From the NCBI GenBank assembly GCA_907163375.1, contig CAJQUW010007039.1:248001-312000 (forward strand): a stretch of DNA of 64,000 nt, given 5' to 3'. The notes beneath the pieces are model-generated. The model ran no database searches. It saw only the letters and a list, made by a program, of their open reading frames with translations, and was not told the DNA's origin. A program made the translations under genes and the position numbers. The DNA is from Prostheceraeus crozeri. Taxonomy: Eukaryota; Platyhelminthes; Polycladida; Euryleptidae. Positions 10,909 to 20,019 of this stretch are shown piece after piece; the stretch's first letter is position 1; each line of letters starts with the position of its first letter.

Positions 10909-12312
10909 TTAACTCTTCATTCGGAAATGGAGTGTGATACTTGTTACAGCATCTTTATGAAAAGGAATCAGCGCACCAGCATCGTCATAAATTGCAATAT
11001 CAATTTGTGGGATGTAGTTTGATTTCAGCTTTGTATAATGCACTTTCTTGAAAGTATGCTCAGATGAAATACTGCAGCTTTTTGGCTGGTATGGTATCAT
11101 TGCTAGCAGTGGAGCTTCAACATCTCCCACACGTACATCTTCACCAATATTGGAATATATTTGAAGATAGTTAATACGACGCGATAGCGACATGTCTGCG
11201 CTAGCTTTGGTTACAGTACCACTTTTAAAGATATTTTGATCAAAACCCAAAATGTCCATTAGAGTTTTATCCATAATTAGTTCAATATCTTTCCCACTTA
11301 CAGTGAGAGACAAAGCACCTTCTTTTCCAGAAAATAAAATATGTTTCTCATTAATCACTTCATTCAAATAATCTACAACCAATTTAACTGAAGTAATAAT
11401 GCGAGGCATTAACACTCTTGTTTCATGTAAGATACCACCTAAAGGCTCTATACGCTTTCTGTATAAAGATACGAACTATTCTGTATCAAATTGATTTGAC
11501 CATTCACATGGCAAATGTTGCCTATCAAATTTTCCATGAACAGCTGCAGAACGATGTCGTAAGAACTGATGAAAATCTTTTGAACAAACTAATACTAGAT
11601 CATCATCATTTAATTTACTTATTGCAATATGATTAGATGATTTGATATAAGTCAATATTGCCACTTGTTTACCATCAACTCGAAGGAGATAATTAAATTT
11701 CTTCAATAATGCTTCAGGTGTCATGTTTGTCTTTCTTAGCTTAATCACAATCTTCTTCACCAACGTCTTCTCATTTTTTGGAATAAGATCTACATAATAA
11801 GCTTCCTCTCGATATATTAACTGTTTATGACCACTTGGCTGGTAATTAACGTCATAATTATCATAGCTTGTTAAGGTGCTAGCGAGGTAATCTAAATCAT
11901 TTCTTAAACTGGAACTCAAAGCAACATACCACTCTTTATCAACTACATGATGTACATAATTATGATCACCATTGTGCGGAGTAAATTGGACAATGTGTTT
12001 ACACGCTTTATTCAAGAAATCATATACGAATTTCTGACATGATAGAAGATCTTTCTTCGGCCATTGTGGAATGTATACTCGGCAGCCCTTTTCACATTGG
12101 CAAGCAGCTGTGCGTCTCATATTAATAGTCATCACCTCATGATCAAAAGTATAGACACAGTTACTGTGAACAAGTTGTGTGACCCCTACTTCCCACTCTC
12201 CATTCAGCTGTTGTATATTATCAATGGGAGTAGAAAAGATAGCGGCTCGATTACTAGCAAATCTATTTGTTGCTGCATTGCTAGGCAAAATATGGTAAAA
12301 CGACATTTTCAT
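10909..12312 (-). pseudogene. Polinton LPSN-type structural protein, copy 2
   Basis: The protein starts at 12312 with MKMSFYHILPSNAATNRFAS and then LNGEWEVGVTQLVHS, the same N-terminal signature as the neighbouring copy. The C-terminal end (below 11415) has LQIYSNIGEDVRVGDVEAPL, PQIDIAIYDDAGALIPFH and ITLHFR. These match the conserved ending of this family ('YSDIV...VGD..APLL', 'I.I.DD.G..VPF..G.V...LHFR'). The family is thought to be a minor or penton-like virion protein; the exact role is not shown here. The gene is nearly whole, with about one break. Confidence 0.65.
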
Positions 12313-12338
12313 ATTCTCGTGATCTATATATTACCAAT

Positions 12339-12707
12339 TTGCATAACATCATGAAGACTTGGATTTTGGATTCTCAACAATACATCAAAGTTGATCGCAA
12401 TGAAAACGTTCATTTCAAAAATTCTCATGGTAATACATCGAGAGGAATTACATTAACATGGCGACAATTTTTTAATCCTAATGATGTCATGAGGGAATTG
12501 GAATATTTTGAAACGCTAAAACGCATCTCTTTGGATAATCACGTTTGGCCTCAACATTACAGAAATGAAATTCATATGCATCATTCTCATCTCTCCATCT
12601 ATTTCTCATTACGCAAATACAATTGGGAAAAATATAAAAGTCGGATGCATCGCTCCATTATGTCATTTATTCGTCGAGAGTTCATCGCTTTGCTATGCAA
12701 ATCTTGA
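12339..12707 (+). CDS. Small Polinton ORF, copy 1 of a tandem pair
   Basis: This whole-looking 122-residue frame lies on the plus strand, opposite to the surrounding structural genes. It reads IMKTWILDSQQYIKVDRNENVHFKN, GITLTWRQF and HHSHLSIYFSLRKYNWEKYKSR. It is clearly homologous to the next frame (12729-13259), sharing IMK.W.LDS, the NV.FK core, a second hydrophobic strand block and W.KYK..(M/I)HRSI. The strand-loop pattern with GIxLTxxQF weakly recalls PC4-type single-strand-DNA binders, but this is only a guess. Its start lies 27 bp from the start of the divergent LPSN copy 2 gene. Confidence 0.5.
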   Translation: MHNIMKTWILDSQQYIKVDRNENVHFKNSHGNTSRGITLTWRQFFNPNDVMRELEYFETLKRISLDNHVWPQHYRNEIHMHHSHLSIYFSLRKYNWEKYKSRMHRSIMSFIRREFIALLCKS

Positions 12708-12728
12708 TCAGACACCAATTTCAACAGA

Positions 12729-13259
12729 ATGTTACGCTCCATCATGAAGAGTTGGAAATTGGATTCCCTAAAACATGTTGAGATTGATTATGATCAAAAC
12801 GTCTATTTCAAAGACTATACTGGAAATATGAGAAGCGAATATGCTTTATCATATCGACATTTTCAGTGCCTAAATCATATCATGAAGGACTTGAAATACT
12901 TCTATATGAAAGGACATTCACGCATAGGAAATCGCATATGGTTGCGACTTAAAAAGCAACGAATAAAAATCTATCATTCCCAACTTTCTATCTGCTTCAC
13001 ATTTCATCAAGGTAGTTGGGAAAAGTATAAAAGGAAGATACATCGCTCTATTTACTCATTTCTTCATCATGAGACGTCATCGTTACACCATCGTCAACAT
13101 TCTCCGGCACATCAGACTCTATACCAAAATCGATCTCGCAACATTACATCAACAAATTCCAAACAGCAAGTATTATCCGGGTCGACCGCAAATGTTAGTG
13201 GTGAAGATGAGCAATTTACGGAACCTTCAACTCTTTCCAAACGGGACGGATATGTATGA
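12729..13259 (+). CDS. Small Polinton ORF, copy 2 of a tandem pair
   Basis: This whole-looking 176-residue frame starts 21 bp after copy 1 ends. The first about 115 residues are paralogous to copy 1 (IMKSWKLDSLKHVEIDYDQN, HSQLSICFTFHQGSWEKYKR, HRSIYSFLHH). It then adds a Ser/Thr/His-rich, likely disordered tail of about 60 residues. Two tandem copies on the strand opposite to the virion genes suggest a regulatory or DNA-binding role, but no domain can be named with confidence. A poly(A) signal follows at 13289. Confidence 0.5.
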   Translation: MLRSIMKSWKLDSLKHVEIDYDQNVYFKDYTGNMRSEYALSYRHFQCLNHIMKDLKYFYMKGHSRIGNRIWLRLKKQRIKIYHSQLSICFTFHQGSWEKYKRKIHRSIYSFLHHETSSLHHRQHSPAHQTLYQNRSRNITSTNSKQQVLSGSTANVSGEDEQFTEPSTLSKRDGYV

Positions 13260-13288
13260 CGAATATGTACATACCCAGCGGATTGTGA

Positions 13289-13294
13289 AATAAA
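13289..13294 (+). terminator. AATAAA poly(A) signal after the small ORF pair
   Basis: AATAAA lies 30 bp after the second plus-strand ORF. About 30 bp further on, a TTTATT on the plus strand gives AATAAA for the convergent minus-strand protease transcript. Confidence 0.5.
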
Positions 13295-13323
13295 AACAAT
13301 TTTTATTCCAATATGATGATGTT

Positions 13324-13800
13324 TTATTTCAAATCATTACAGAACTTACAAATCATCTTTTCATTGGAAGATGGGTTGCATGAAAACTTTTGAATAACAG
13401 ATTTTCGTACATATAAACAGATAAAACGTACATGCAAACGTTTTAAAATGAAGTACAATACGAAAGCACCACAAGTTGATGAAAGTGGATGTTGTAGTAT
13501 GCGCTCATTTCGCTGATATTGACGAGTATGTTTTCTCAACCACTGCTGTGTTGGTATATTTGGCGGTTGAGAAAGAGAGTCAAATAGTTGACCGCGTCTG
13601 TCTTTTCCAATAAAGATAGCTTTCCAATGTTCACCTTCTAAATTCTTTGACTGAGTGTTCAATACAATAAAGATGGGATACTGTTTTACTGTAGTTGGTA
13701 GGGTATTTAGCGAATAGACATTATCAAAGGCTTTCAACGTAGCTTCATCTGCATTACGCTGTATTTTAGCTTTAATATCGTCCGCATTCAACCAACTCAT
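13324..13800 (-). CDS. Polinton adenovirus-type cysteine protease (PRO)
   Basis: This 158-residue frame belongs to the adenain/Ulp1-like maturation protease family, which cleaves capsid precursor proteins. The expected order of catalytic landmarks is visible: GEHWKAIFI around residue 55 (His), LFDSLSQPP about residue 73 (Asp), then LQHPLSSTCGAFVLYFI around residue 102 (Cys). Length is close to the family norm, with the C-terminal tail ending KMICKFCNDL. The start codon overlaps the stop of the major capsid gene by one base (TAATG). The reading frame looks whole. Confidence 0.85.
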   Translation of the reverse strand: MSWLNADDIKAKIQRNADEATLKAFDNVYSLNTLPTTVKQYPIFIVLNTQSKNLEGEHWKAIFIGKDRRGQLFDSLSQPPNIPTQQWLRKHTRQYQRNERILQHPLSSTCGAFVLYFILKRLHVRFICLYVRKSVIQKFSCNPSSNEKMICKFCNDLK

Positions 13801-15115
13801 TAACGATTATAGTGAAGAATCACGTCACGATACTTATTTATTTCAATATTTGAATCAAAAACTGCATAAGTCAATACATTGATAGTCGCAGCTAGCGTTG
13901 TTTTAAACTCCAGATCAAAGCGAATATTATGAGGAACGTTAGCTTGACGATAAAGTGCACCAATATCACTGTCGGCAGTCAAATGAAATGCATAAATAGC
14001 ATAGCCATTCTTAAACTCTTTCATTGTAAGCCCGTTGGTATCGTCTGTGTTGTAAAAGCCAAAGACATTCATGTAGTCAACATAGCTGCGCAAAAATTGA
14101 TAAGATGAGAAGTCTGGTCTATAGGGCGGTCCAGGATGACTGACACCATTTACACCTAAAATAATTTCGCTCAAACTGTTGTGTTTGAAGTTGAAAGGAT
14201 TCTTCTTGATATTGCCATTGAATGCATCATTTTCAACCATTGCTACCATTAGAAGTTTTGGTGCTTCTGATGGAAATAAACCATCTTTCATAAAACTCTT
14301 TTGATCTTTAGGAATAGTAAATGTGAGAAACTTTGTATGTTGAATGGGATAAATATCATTGCTACGGTTAAGACCCTCAGTATGTCCTCTAATTACACTT
14401 GGATTAGCTACCACTCGACGAATGTATAGCGTAGGATCTTCCACATGGATTTTAAAATTGACAATTTTAGCATATGCATTTAACAAAAATTCAGGCTTGT
14501 TCAATGTAAGTTTGACTAGCATGCTGGTATTACAGAGTAAAAACTTTGACTGTCTTAAGAAGTCAAGATTTAGTGGACCATATAGCCGACATACTTTACT
14601 ATCTTTAATCAAAGCAGATCGCTTTACAAAACCAGTGTTTGTCTCACTATCAAATTGTGTTGCGTCATCTCTATACCATCCCATTGCTTCCATGTGATTT
14701 TTTTGTGCTGACGGATGAAACTGTGATAGGGCATTGAAATATGCTTTATAGGGATAATCGCTTTGTCCACCTTCTACCTGTTGCTCTCCAATAGTTAGAG
14801 AAACATCACGAAATAGTGTTGCCAGCGGTAAATTGTTCAGACCAACTTTATGTGCAGCATCGATGTTAGTACCATCTGCTTGCTGAATTCTGAACCGCAC
14901 ATCAACCATTGCATAACTTAAATCAATGTAGTCATCACTAGCGCCAGGAATGACAAATTATCGAGCTAAAATCGAGCTAAAATAAAGCCTTCATTATTAT
15001 ATTATTATTATTATTCAATTGGGCCAGTATTCTCAGCACTTCGAGGATGATAGTCTACAATACTTGAACTAAGAATGTCTGTCTGTATCGCTTGTTGATC
15101 AAACAAACAAAAATT
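13800..15115 (-). pseudogene. Polinton double-jelly-roll major capsid protein
   Basis: The main frame encodes the family hallmarks: DYIDLSYAMVDVRFRI, QADGTNID, VGLNNLPLATLFRDVSLTIG, SDYPYKAYFNALSQF, and later PLNLDFLRQSKFLLCNTSM and IRFDLEFKTTLAATINVLTY. The N-terminal part (upstream of about 14950) encodes LFDQQAIQTDILSSSIVDYH, as expected for the start of this protein. It forms the capsid shell in the viral relatives. It lies between the protease (one-base overlap) and the pVI-like gene. A short AT-rich triplet stretch lies near the N-terminal part, and the copy is broken there; otherwise it is well preserved. Confidence 0.85.
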
Positions 15116-15135
15116 TGAAGTTTTTCACTCCATGA

Positions 15136-15600
15136 TTAGACGTTATGACAGCGTCGTCGTTTAACACGCGATGAAGGATTAGAGCGCGCACGGCGTTTGC
15201 GTGAATGCCTTTTCTTAGATTTGCGTGAAGTTCGCCTCTTGCCAGCTCCGCGCTGTTTTCTTTTTCTTCTAACATTCATTCGTTTCGGTGCTTTCTTTTG
15301 TCGATTACGAGTTAAGAATTCCTGTAATGTTCTAAAACCGAATTCTTTCCCACAATTTAGTACAACACTCTTTATATTTTTTCCACTGGCAATATGATTG
15401 ACAACATCGCCAGCAAAGCCAACAGCATTACTTAAAACAGATCGTTTTGAAGTTTTTCCGACAGTAGATAAGAGAGGAGCTACAACAGATTTCAGCGCGC
15501 CAAATATTCTACCTCCACGTTGACGGCGAGCACCACTGTAAATTGTACCCGCGCCACTTACATAGGAGGGACTTGAATAAAACTATGCAGTCGGATTCAT
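15136..15600 (-). pseudogene. Polinton pVI/core-like basic protein
   Basis: Reading from the ATG at 15600, the protein has a Gly/Ser/Tyr-rich N-terminus and then GARRQRGGRIFGALKSVV, APLLSTVGKTSKRS and VGFAGDVVNHIASGKNIK. It ends in a very basic Arg/Lys tail (RRKRKQRGAGKRRTS, RKSKKRHSRKRRARS). This layout (a GG-type cleavage-like site, an amphipathic hydrophobic helix, a basic tail) matches the adenovirus pVI-like or core-like protein of Polintons. It sits directly upstream of the MCP and 41 bp downstream of the integrase. Only its first codons look damaged. Confidence 0.6.
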
Positions 15601-15640
15601 TACTTAAATCTTGAACTCGCAAGTTATAGTTTTGCATAAA

Positions 15641-16729
15641 TCACTTGCGATCACTTTGATGAAAAATGTCTGCACGACGCATCCAAGAGTTCATACTTGA
15701 AGGATAGCCGAGCCATTTAACAAGACACCATTCTTCGGCTTGACATTTTTTGCAACGGATGATTTTCTCTACTAAATATGTTTCACTTTCAGTGACTACC
15801 TCAATCTCATCACGGTAAAAGCTGCCATCTATTTCTTCATTATCGTAATCTTTTAACTTGTAAGTTGTGGGAGAGTCTTTTTTATTAATGCTTGAAACTG
15901 TAAAAATTTCTTCTTTCCAATTCGGGAGATAACCTTTGGCAAAAGCACTCTTCACTTTTGATATGCGAACTTAATCGCCTATTTTTACATAACTTTTTGC
16001 ATTATACGCTTACGTTGGAATGTTTTACGCACTTCATCTACATTGTCAGCATTCACATCTGCTGGTCTGAGTCCAATAGAGCGATGCACAGAGTGATTGT
16101 AGGCATAGACCGTATCTTGTAGAATCTTTGTCCAATTCTGTGTTAAGTTGGCAGTAAAGTGTCGCCACAAGCGATTTTTCAATGTGCGGTTAAAACGTTC
16201 AACTAATGCAGTCTTATAGGCACTCTTTACACTAAACAACTCAATGTCATATCTCTCAAACGATCTTCCCACATGCTGATTTTCGAACTCTTTTCCTTGA
16301 TCACTCTGAATTCTCTTTGGAATGCGACCCTCTTAGAAAATTGACTGGAATGCCTTTGCTACTCGTTTACCTTCTTTATTTTTTAATGGTTGAGCCCACG
16401 CATATCGCGAGAAAATATCAATTACTGTCAAAATAAAATTATTTCCCGAGTTATGTTTTGAAATAGAGGCAACGTCACACAAATCTGCCTGCTATTGTTC
16501 ATCAATGTCATGAGTAACATAATGACGGGTACGGTGCTTCTTTTTCGCTTGTTTGTGGAGCGTATAGGTAGCCTGACCCTTTAACCATTGTTTAACTTGT
16601 GATTGTGGAAGACCACTCGCTTTTCACAATTTCTTTATAGATGCAAATCCTGCTGGATGTTTTACATCACAGTATATTGACTTTAAAAGTTCATGTGATG
16701 ACGACTGACTCTTCCTCCTTCTTCTCATG
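15641..16729 (-). pseudogene. Polinton retroviral-type integrase with chromodomain (INT)
   Basis: The minus strand encodes, in order, SIYCDVKHPAGFASIKKL (the usual Polinton INT N-terminus), LHKQAKKKHRTRHYVTHDID, then the DDE core with QADLCDVASISKHNSGNNF, IPKRIQSDQGKEF and ALVERFNRTLK. After these come QDTVYAYNHSVHRSIGLRPA and a C-terminal chromodomain (YLVEKIIRC, WCLVKWLGYPSSMNSWM). INT inserts the element into the host genome; the chromodomain may guide it to chromatin marks. Two cysteines in the first chromodomain strands (RCKKC) are a small oddity. Several breaks are present. Confidence 0.85.
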
Positions 16730-17017
16730 TTTTTGCTTTCTTGCCTTTTTACACTTACAGTAGCCACAAGATTTAGCAGATTTACGTTCATGTTCACATT
16801 GCTTAGGAGTCTCACTGTAAGAGCTGGCACAGCAAGTACATGTTACATCAACATGCACCTCCGGCGGTTCATTACATGGCATGCAACACATCTGCTTCAT
16901 ATTAATAGTCTGAGAACATATATTTCTTTGGTGGAGATCTTCTACGTCTGTCTCTTCCTCTTGTTTGCCTAGAGGATGCAGATCTACGTCGTTCTCTTCC
17001 TCTTGTTTTCTTAGCAA
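16691..17017 (-). CDS. Cysteine-rich small Polinton ORF
   Basis: This 108-residue frame has an acidic, repetitive N-terminus (two copies of a KQEEE(N/T)DV-type unit) and a cysteine-rich core with CCMPC, CTCC, CEHE and CGYCKCKKARKQKH, ending in a Lys/Glu tail. The cysteine spacing suggests a metal-binding fold, but it does not fit a standard finger. It overlaps the N-terminal end of the integrase by about 40 bp in another frame. Coding status is plausible but not proven; no family is recognised. Confidence 0.4.
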   Translation of the reverse strand: MLRKQEEENDVDLHPLGKQEEETDVEDLHQRNICSQTINMKQMCCMPCNEPPEVHVDVTCTCCASSYSETPKQCEHERKSAKSCGYCKCKKARKQKHEKKEEESVVIT

Positions 17018-17153
17018 GTGTGGAAGGAGATGTAGAATGTGAACTCAAACCAATTTCTTGGCATTCTAGCACTCCTAATTTTAGGAACAGAATTAACATT
17101 TGAAGTAGCATTAACTTCTGAAGTAGAATCAAGTTCTTTCAATGTTTCATTAT

Positions 17154-17618
17154 TCAATGCAAATTTTGGTACATTATGCTTTTCAATATTTGAAGAAAAT
17201 ATTGCCAACCATGTGGGACATAACCTTGTCGACGTCTTCTACGCGTTGCATACTGAATCAAGTCTTCATAACGCGAAGCGCTAATAATTTTATCATTATT
17301 TGTAATGATTTCACCTCTATCATTCACATTGAGATATGGTTCAATGCTGTTGAAAAGAGCTATTGCATGTGCACGAGATGCTAAAGGTGTAGCAGTCGAA
17401 ACAGAGTCACGCATCTTATTCTTCAAACTTTTCAATTCTTCAGCAGTTTCTGATTGTAATAAAACTGCGCGATATGGATCTTTAATATGTGCATTTTCCT
17501 GATAATCCAGTTCTTTCTTATAAATTTGATTTGCTAGAGGTTGCTTTACTTGCTGTAAAGCAGTCAATTGCACATATTCATCCTCAGGAATAACAACCAT
17601 ATGAGAATAGGAGCTCAT
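17154..17618 (-). CDS. Conserved uncharacterised Polinton protein
   Basis: This whole-looking 154-residue frame starts MSSYSHMVVIPEDEYVQLTA. It has a central helical region (AEELKSLKNKMRDSVS) and ends with EPYLNVNDRGEIITNN, DLIQYATRRRRRQGYVPHGW and QYFLQILK. The ending ('Y...(D/N)..GEI...G..I....DL...A..R....PPGW..F') matches a small conserved protein next to the ATPase in many invertebrate Polintons. Its function is unknown; the R-rich stretch followed by PHGW suggests nucleic-acid contact. It lies about 90 bp downstream of the ATPase. Confidence 0.5.
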   Translation of the reverse strand: MSSYSHMVVIPEDEYVQLTALQQVKQPLANQIYKKELDYQENAHIKDPYRAVLLQSETAEELKSLKNKMRDSVSTATPLASRAHAIALFNSIEPYLNVNDRGEIITNNDKIISASRYEDLIQYATRRRRRQGYVPHGWQYFLQILKSIMYQNLH

Positions 17619-17704
17619 AGTTTGTAGATAATCATAGGCTTTTTCAAAATATCACTTCGAAATCTAAATTCTTCCGGACTCTCTTGTGTAAAATCAATAA
17701 ATAA

Positions 17705-18232
17705 TTAACCGTGTGGTTTTTCAGTTGCTGATTGAAAAATTTCAATTAAGGCTTTTGAACCTCTTGGCGAAACTTGTCGCGCTAAAATTTCAAATTGACT
17801 TCTATCTCGTGGATTCTTAAAGATAGCGTAATAGTGCGGATTCAGGTTTCGTGTGCGGGCTTCTTTCCCATCAGGAAACAAATTTTGCGTGATATAGATT
17901 ATAAAGCACCTTTTGTGATGTGCTACGTGAGTGAACATGTCTGTAACGTCTCTAGAATTCTTGCTTTCCTTCAATAGATCATCCAATACAACGACATCGT
18001 TGGACTCTATCTTATCAGCTCGAATGATTCCTTCATTTCGAATAAAGTTACGACGTTGCAATTCCTGAAAGAGTGACGGCTGATAAACACCATAGCACCA
18101 AATAACTCGATTGATAGGTTCCCCAAACAATTATTTTCTTTTGTCTAGCAAATTTAGAGTGAAAACAGTTTTACCTGCATGGGATGGACCTGATACAGTC
18201 AGAACTTTATCACATTGAAGTCTGAAATCCAT
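17705..18232 (-). pseudogene. Polinton packaging ATPase (element B)
   Basis: From the ATG at 18232 the protein begins MDFRLQCDKVLTVSGPSHAGKT, with the Walker A loop GPSHAGKT. Later parts carry VIWCYGVYQPSLFQEL, then the Walker B-like NDVVVLDDLL, a sensor-like IIYITQNLFPDGKEART, and a terminal SQFEILARQVSP. It is the FtsK/HerA-type DNA-packaging motor. It differs clearly from the element A ATPase (GRSGCGKT), which supports two separate lineages. The gene looks lightly damaged (about one break). Confidence 0.85.
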
Positions 18233-18263
18233 TTTAATACTTTGAAACTCAACATTTGCTTAA

Positions 18264-18689
18264 TTAACGCTTTAAGCCAAAGATATTACCCAATACGTCG
18301 CCCACTACAGGAGCTAACATCGGAAGTATTGCTGAAAGGAAACCACCCCTTTGTGTTAGAGTTTTCCTCTTTCTTTGAAGGGTGATTTTAGGATTGGAGA
18401 TGAATCGTGTTTTTGTAGTATATAGCTTAAGTAACCTTCGTTGTTGTGGTGATAATTTCTTTGTCCTCAAACTTCTCACATGAGAAACAATTTCTCGAAT
18501 AAATTTATCATTAGCATGTCGTATAGCATTATATCGATGATTTCCTTTCATTCGTTGAAGAGCTCGAATGGCTCCAGAAAATTTTGAAGACTTTCGACTT
18601 TTACGTCCCGCCATTTTTCTCTTTACCATTGTCACAACTTGATTTCTCCACATTTTCATATGTGTTAACTTTAATGACAGAAGTGACAC
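18264..18689 (-). CDS. Polinton basic core-like protein
   Basis: This whole-looking 141-residue frame is strongly basic, with VKRKMAGRKSRKSSKF, RSLRTKKLSPQQRRLLKLY and LQRKRKTLTQRGG. It ends in a glycine-flanked hydrophobic helix, GGFLSAILPMLAPVVGDVLG. A basic body with a terminal GG-hydrophobic segment is typical of the small adenovirus X/mu-like core proteins of Polintons, which bind DNA in the particle. The true start may be the internal MAGRKSRKS, since the upstream residues are less typical. It lies 31 bp upstream of the ATPase. Confidence 0.6.
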   Translation of the reverse strand: MSLLSLKLTHMKMWRNQVVTMVKRKMAGRKSRKSSKFSGAIRALQRMKGNHRYNAIRHANDKFIREIVSHVRSLRTKKLSPQQRRLLKLYTTKTRFISNPKITLQRKRKTLTQRGGFLSAILPMLAPVVGDVLGNIFGLKR

Positions 18690-18699
18690 TCAAAATGAA

Positions 18700-19269
18700 C
18701 TATATCACAGTGACTGCATTGACAAAGTTGAATACAGTATCGTATGAAACAGCGCTGCCAGAAAGTATGCTTACATCTCTTAAAGATGCGTTTTTCACTT
18801 CCATCCTTTCACTCTTGCTAACAATTTCTAAAGCAAGTCTTTTTGAAGACATGAACTTGTTAGTCTTTTCTAAATAATGGACACATGTGCAGAAGGAATA
18901 TACTTCGAGAGTAAGCAGACACAACTCGAAAACCAATTGCGCTACGATCAAGTACCATTGCATCTTTAGGTTTCTTTTTTTTGCATCTTCAACGTTTTGA
19001 TGGTTAATTGCATCAAGACGTTGAGCAATTTTTACCATACGTCTTTCAAAACATTCTTCAGGATTATCTACAATTTTAATCGAAAAAGAAGCAAAGTGGA
19101 AGAAACGATCTTCTACCTCTTCTTTCCCAAAATGGCTGAAATGAATTTTTGCAACTAATCTCGCCATTACAATTCTATTAGAAAACGTATCCATTAACTT
19201 CAAAAGTAAAGTGCTAGTATCACCAATAACTGATTTGATGTTGATCTCATCTTTATGAAAAGTTATCAC
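18700..19269 (-). CDS. Polinton protein resembling the upstream domain of PolB
   Basis: This 189-residue frame looks whole. Residues of about 18-70 (STLLLKLMDTFSNRIVMARL, VAKIHFSH, FFHFASFSIKIVDNPEECFE, RRMVKIAQRLDAIN) can be laid beside the start of the PolB upstream domain at 5745-5990 (STLIDALFHNLEQFRIKALI, YLKIKYVK, VDKEAWLNLHIQGLKSNIDK), in the same order of strand, strand, helix. The match is by eye and weak in identity. The remainder is helical with a Cys/Leu-rich hydrophobic patch near residue 115. No function is known. Confidence 0.4.
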   Translation of the reverse strand: MITFHKDEINIKSVIGDTSTLLLKLMDTFSNRIVMARLVAKIHFSHFGKEEVEDRFFHFASFSIKIVDNPEECFERRMVKIAQRLDAINHQNVEDAKKRNLKMQWYLIVAQLVFELCLLTLEVYSFCTCVHYLEKTNKFMSSKRLALEIVSKSERMEVKNASLRDVSILSGSAVSYDTVFNFVNAVTVI

Positions 19270-19499
19270 ATAATCTTGAATAGTTGCCTTTAAGCTTTGT
19301 CTATGAAAACTTAATGTTCCACAATCATTTCAGAAAGACATTATCATCCTTCATCTATCCCACCCGTTGCATGAAAATAACAAATCTCTTCATAAAGCAT
19401 TTATTAAACGACTTTAACAAGCATGCATTACAAATTTTGGATATGAAACAGATAAAATAGATACAGTTGGTAGCTATCATATAAAGAGCAATGATGACC

Positions 19500-19985
19500 A
19501 AACATTACTTTGGCAGTGTTGAGATATGGAAGAAAAAAGCATTGATTATGAATGTAGCGACTACAACGAACATTTGAAATAGGAACACTTAATTCCTTAA
19601 AACATTTAGTGACTTCATGGTAGTGTTGATTAACTCTACTATCCCAAGGTGGAAGTAGAATATCATTGATGATTAGATTTGGAATTAGTTTCTTCTCCTT
19701 AGTAGGATCATTGCAAAAGATACATACAACATTAAAAGCTGCTAGCTATCTTTTAAAGTCAATAAGAAGATCACATTCATTAGAAAAGCCATAGTCTTGC
19801 AAGTATTGCTGATTAAGTCCATGGATGTGTTTTCTCGCCCAGCTATCAGCATTGAGATCACACTTGGCATGTTGATGGTAGACACTAACAAGTTGATGCG
19901 ACCAATTGTCCATAGCAATAGCACTGAGCTCCTGTACAGGTTCACCCTCACAATCCATAAAAATGATGATAGATGACCATAAAGG
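19500..19985 (-). pseudogene. DEDDh-exonuclease-like Polinton protein
   Basis: The upstream part reads IIIFMDCEGEPVQELSAIAM, then VSVYHQHAKCDLNADSWARK, HIHGLNQQYLQDYGFSNECD and LLIDFKR. The downstream part reads FCNDPTKEKKLIPNL, LPPWDSRVNQHYH, and FKELSVPISNVRCSRYIHNQ. A short hydrophobic strand followed by DxEG, then a histidine-rich 'HIHGLN' segment, fits the first motifs of DEDDh 3'-5' exonucleases (compare epsilon/RNase T: 'D.ETTG', then 'HGI'). The last acidic and histidine motif is less clear. The copy is broken. Confidence 0.5.
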
Positions 19986-20019
19986 AAATTACAAATTTTT
20001 ACTCATCTGATGAAGAGTC

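Noticed and set aside
15197-15397. Plus-strand 66-residue ORF
   Set aside because: It is the shadow of the Arg/Lys-rich pVI-like protein on the minus strand.
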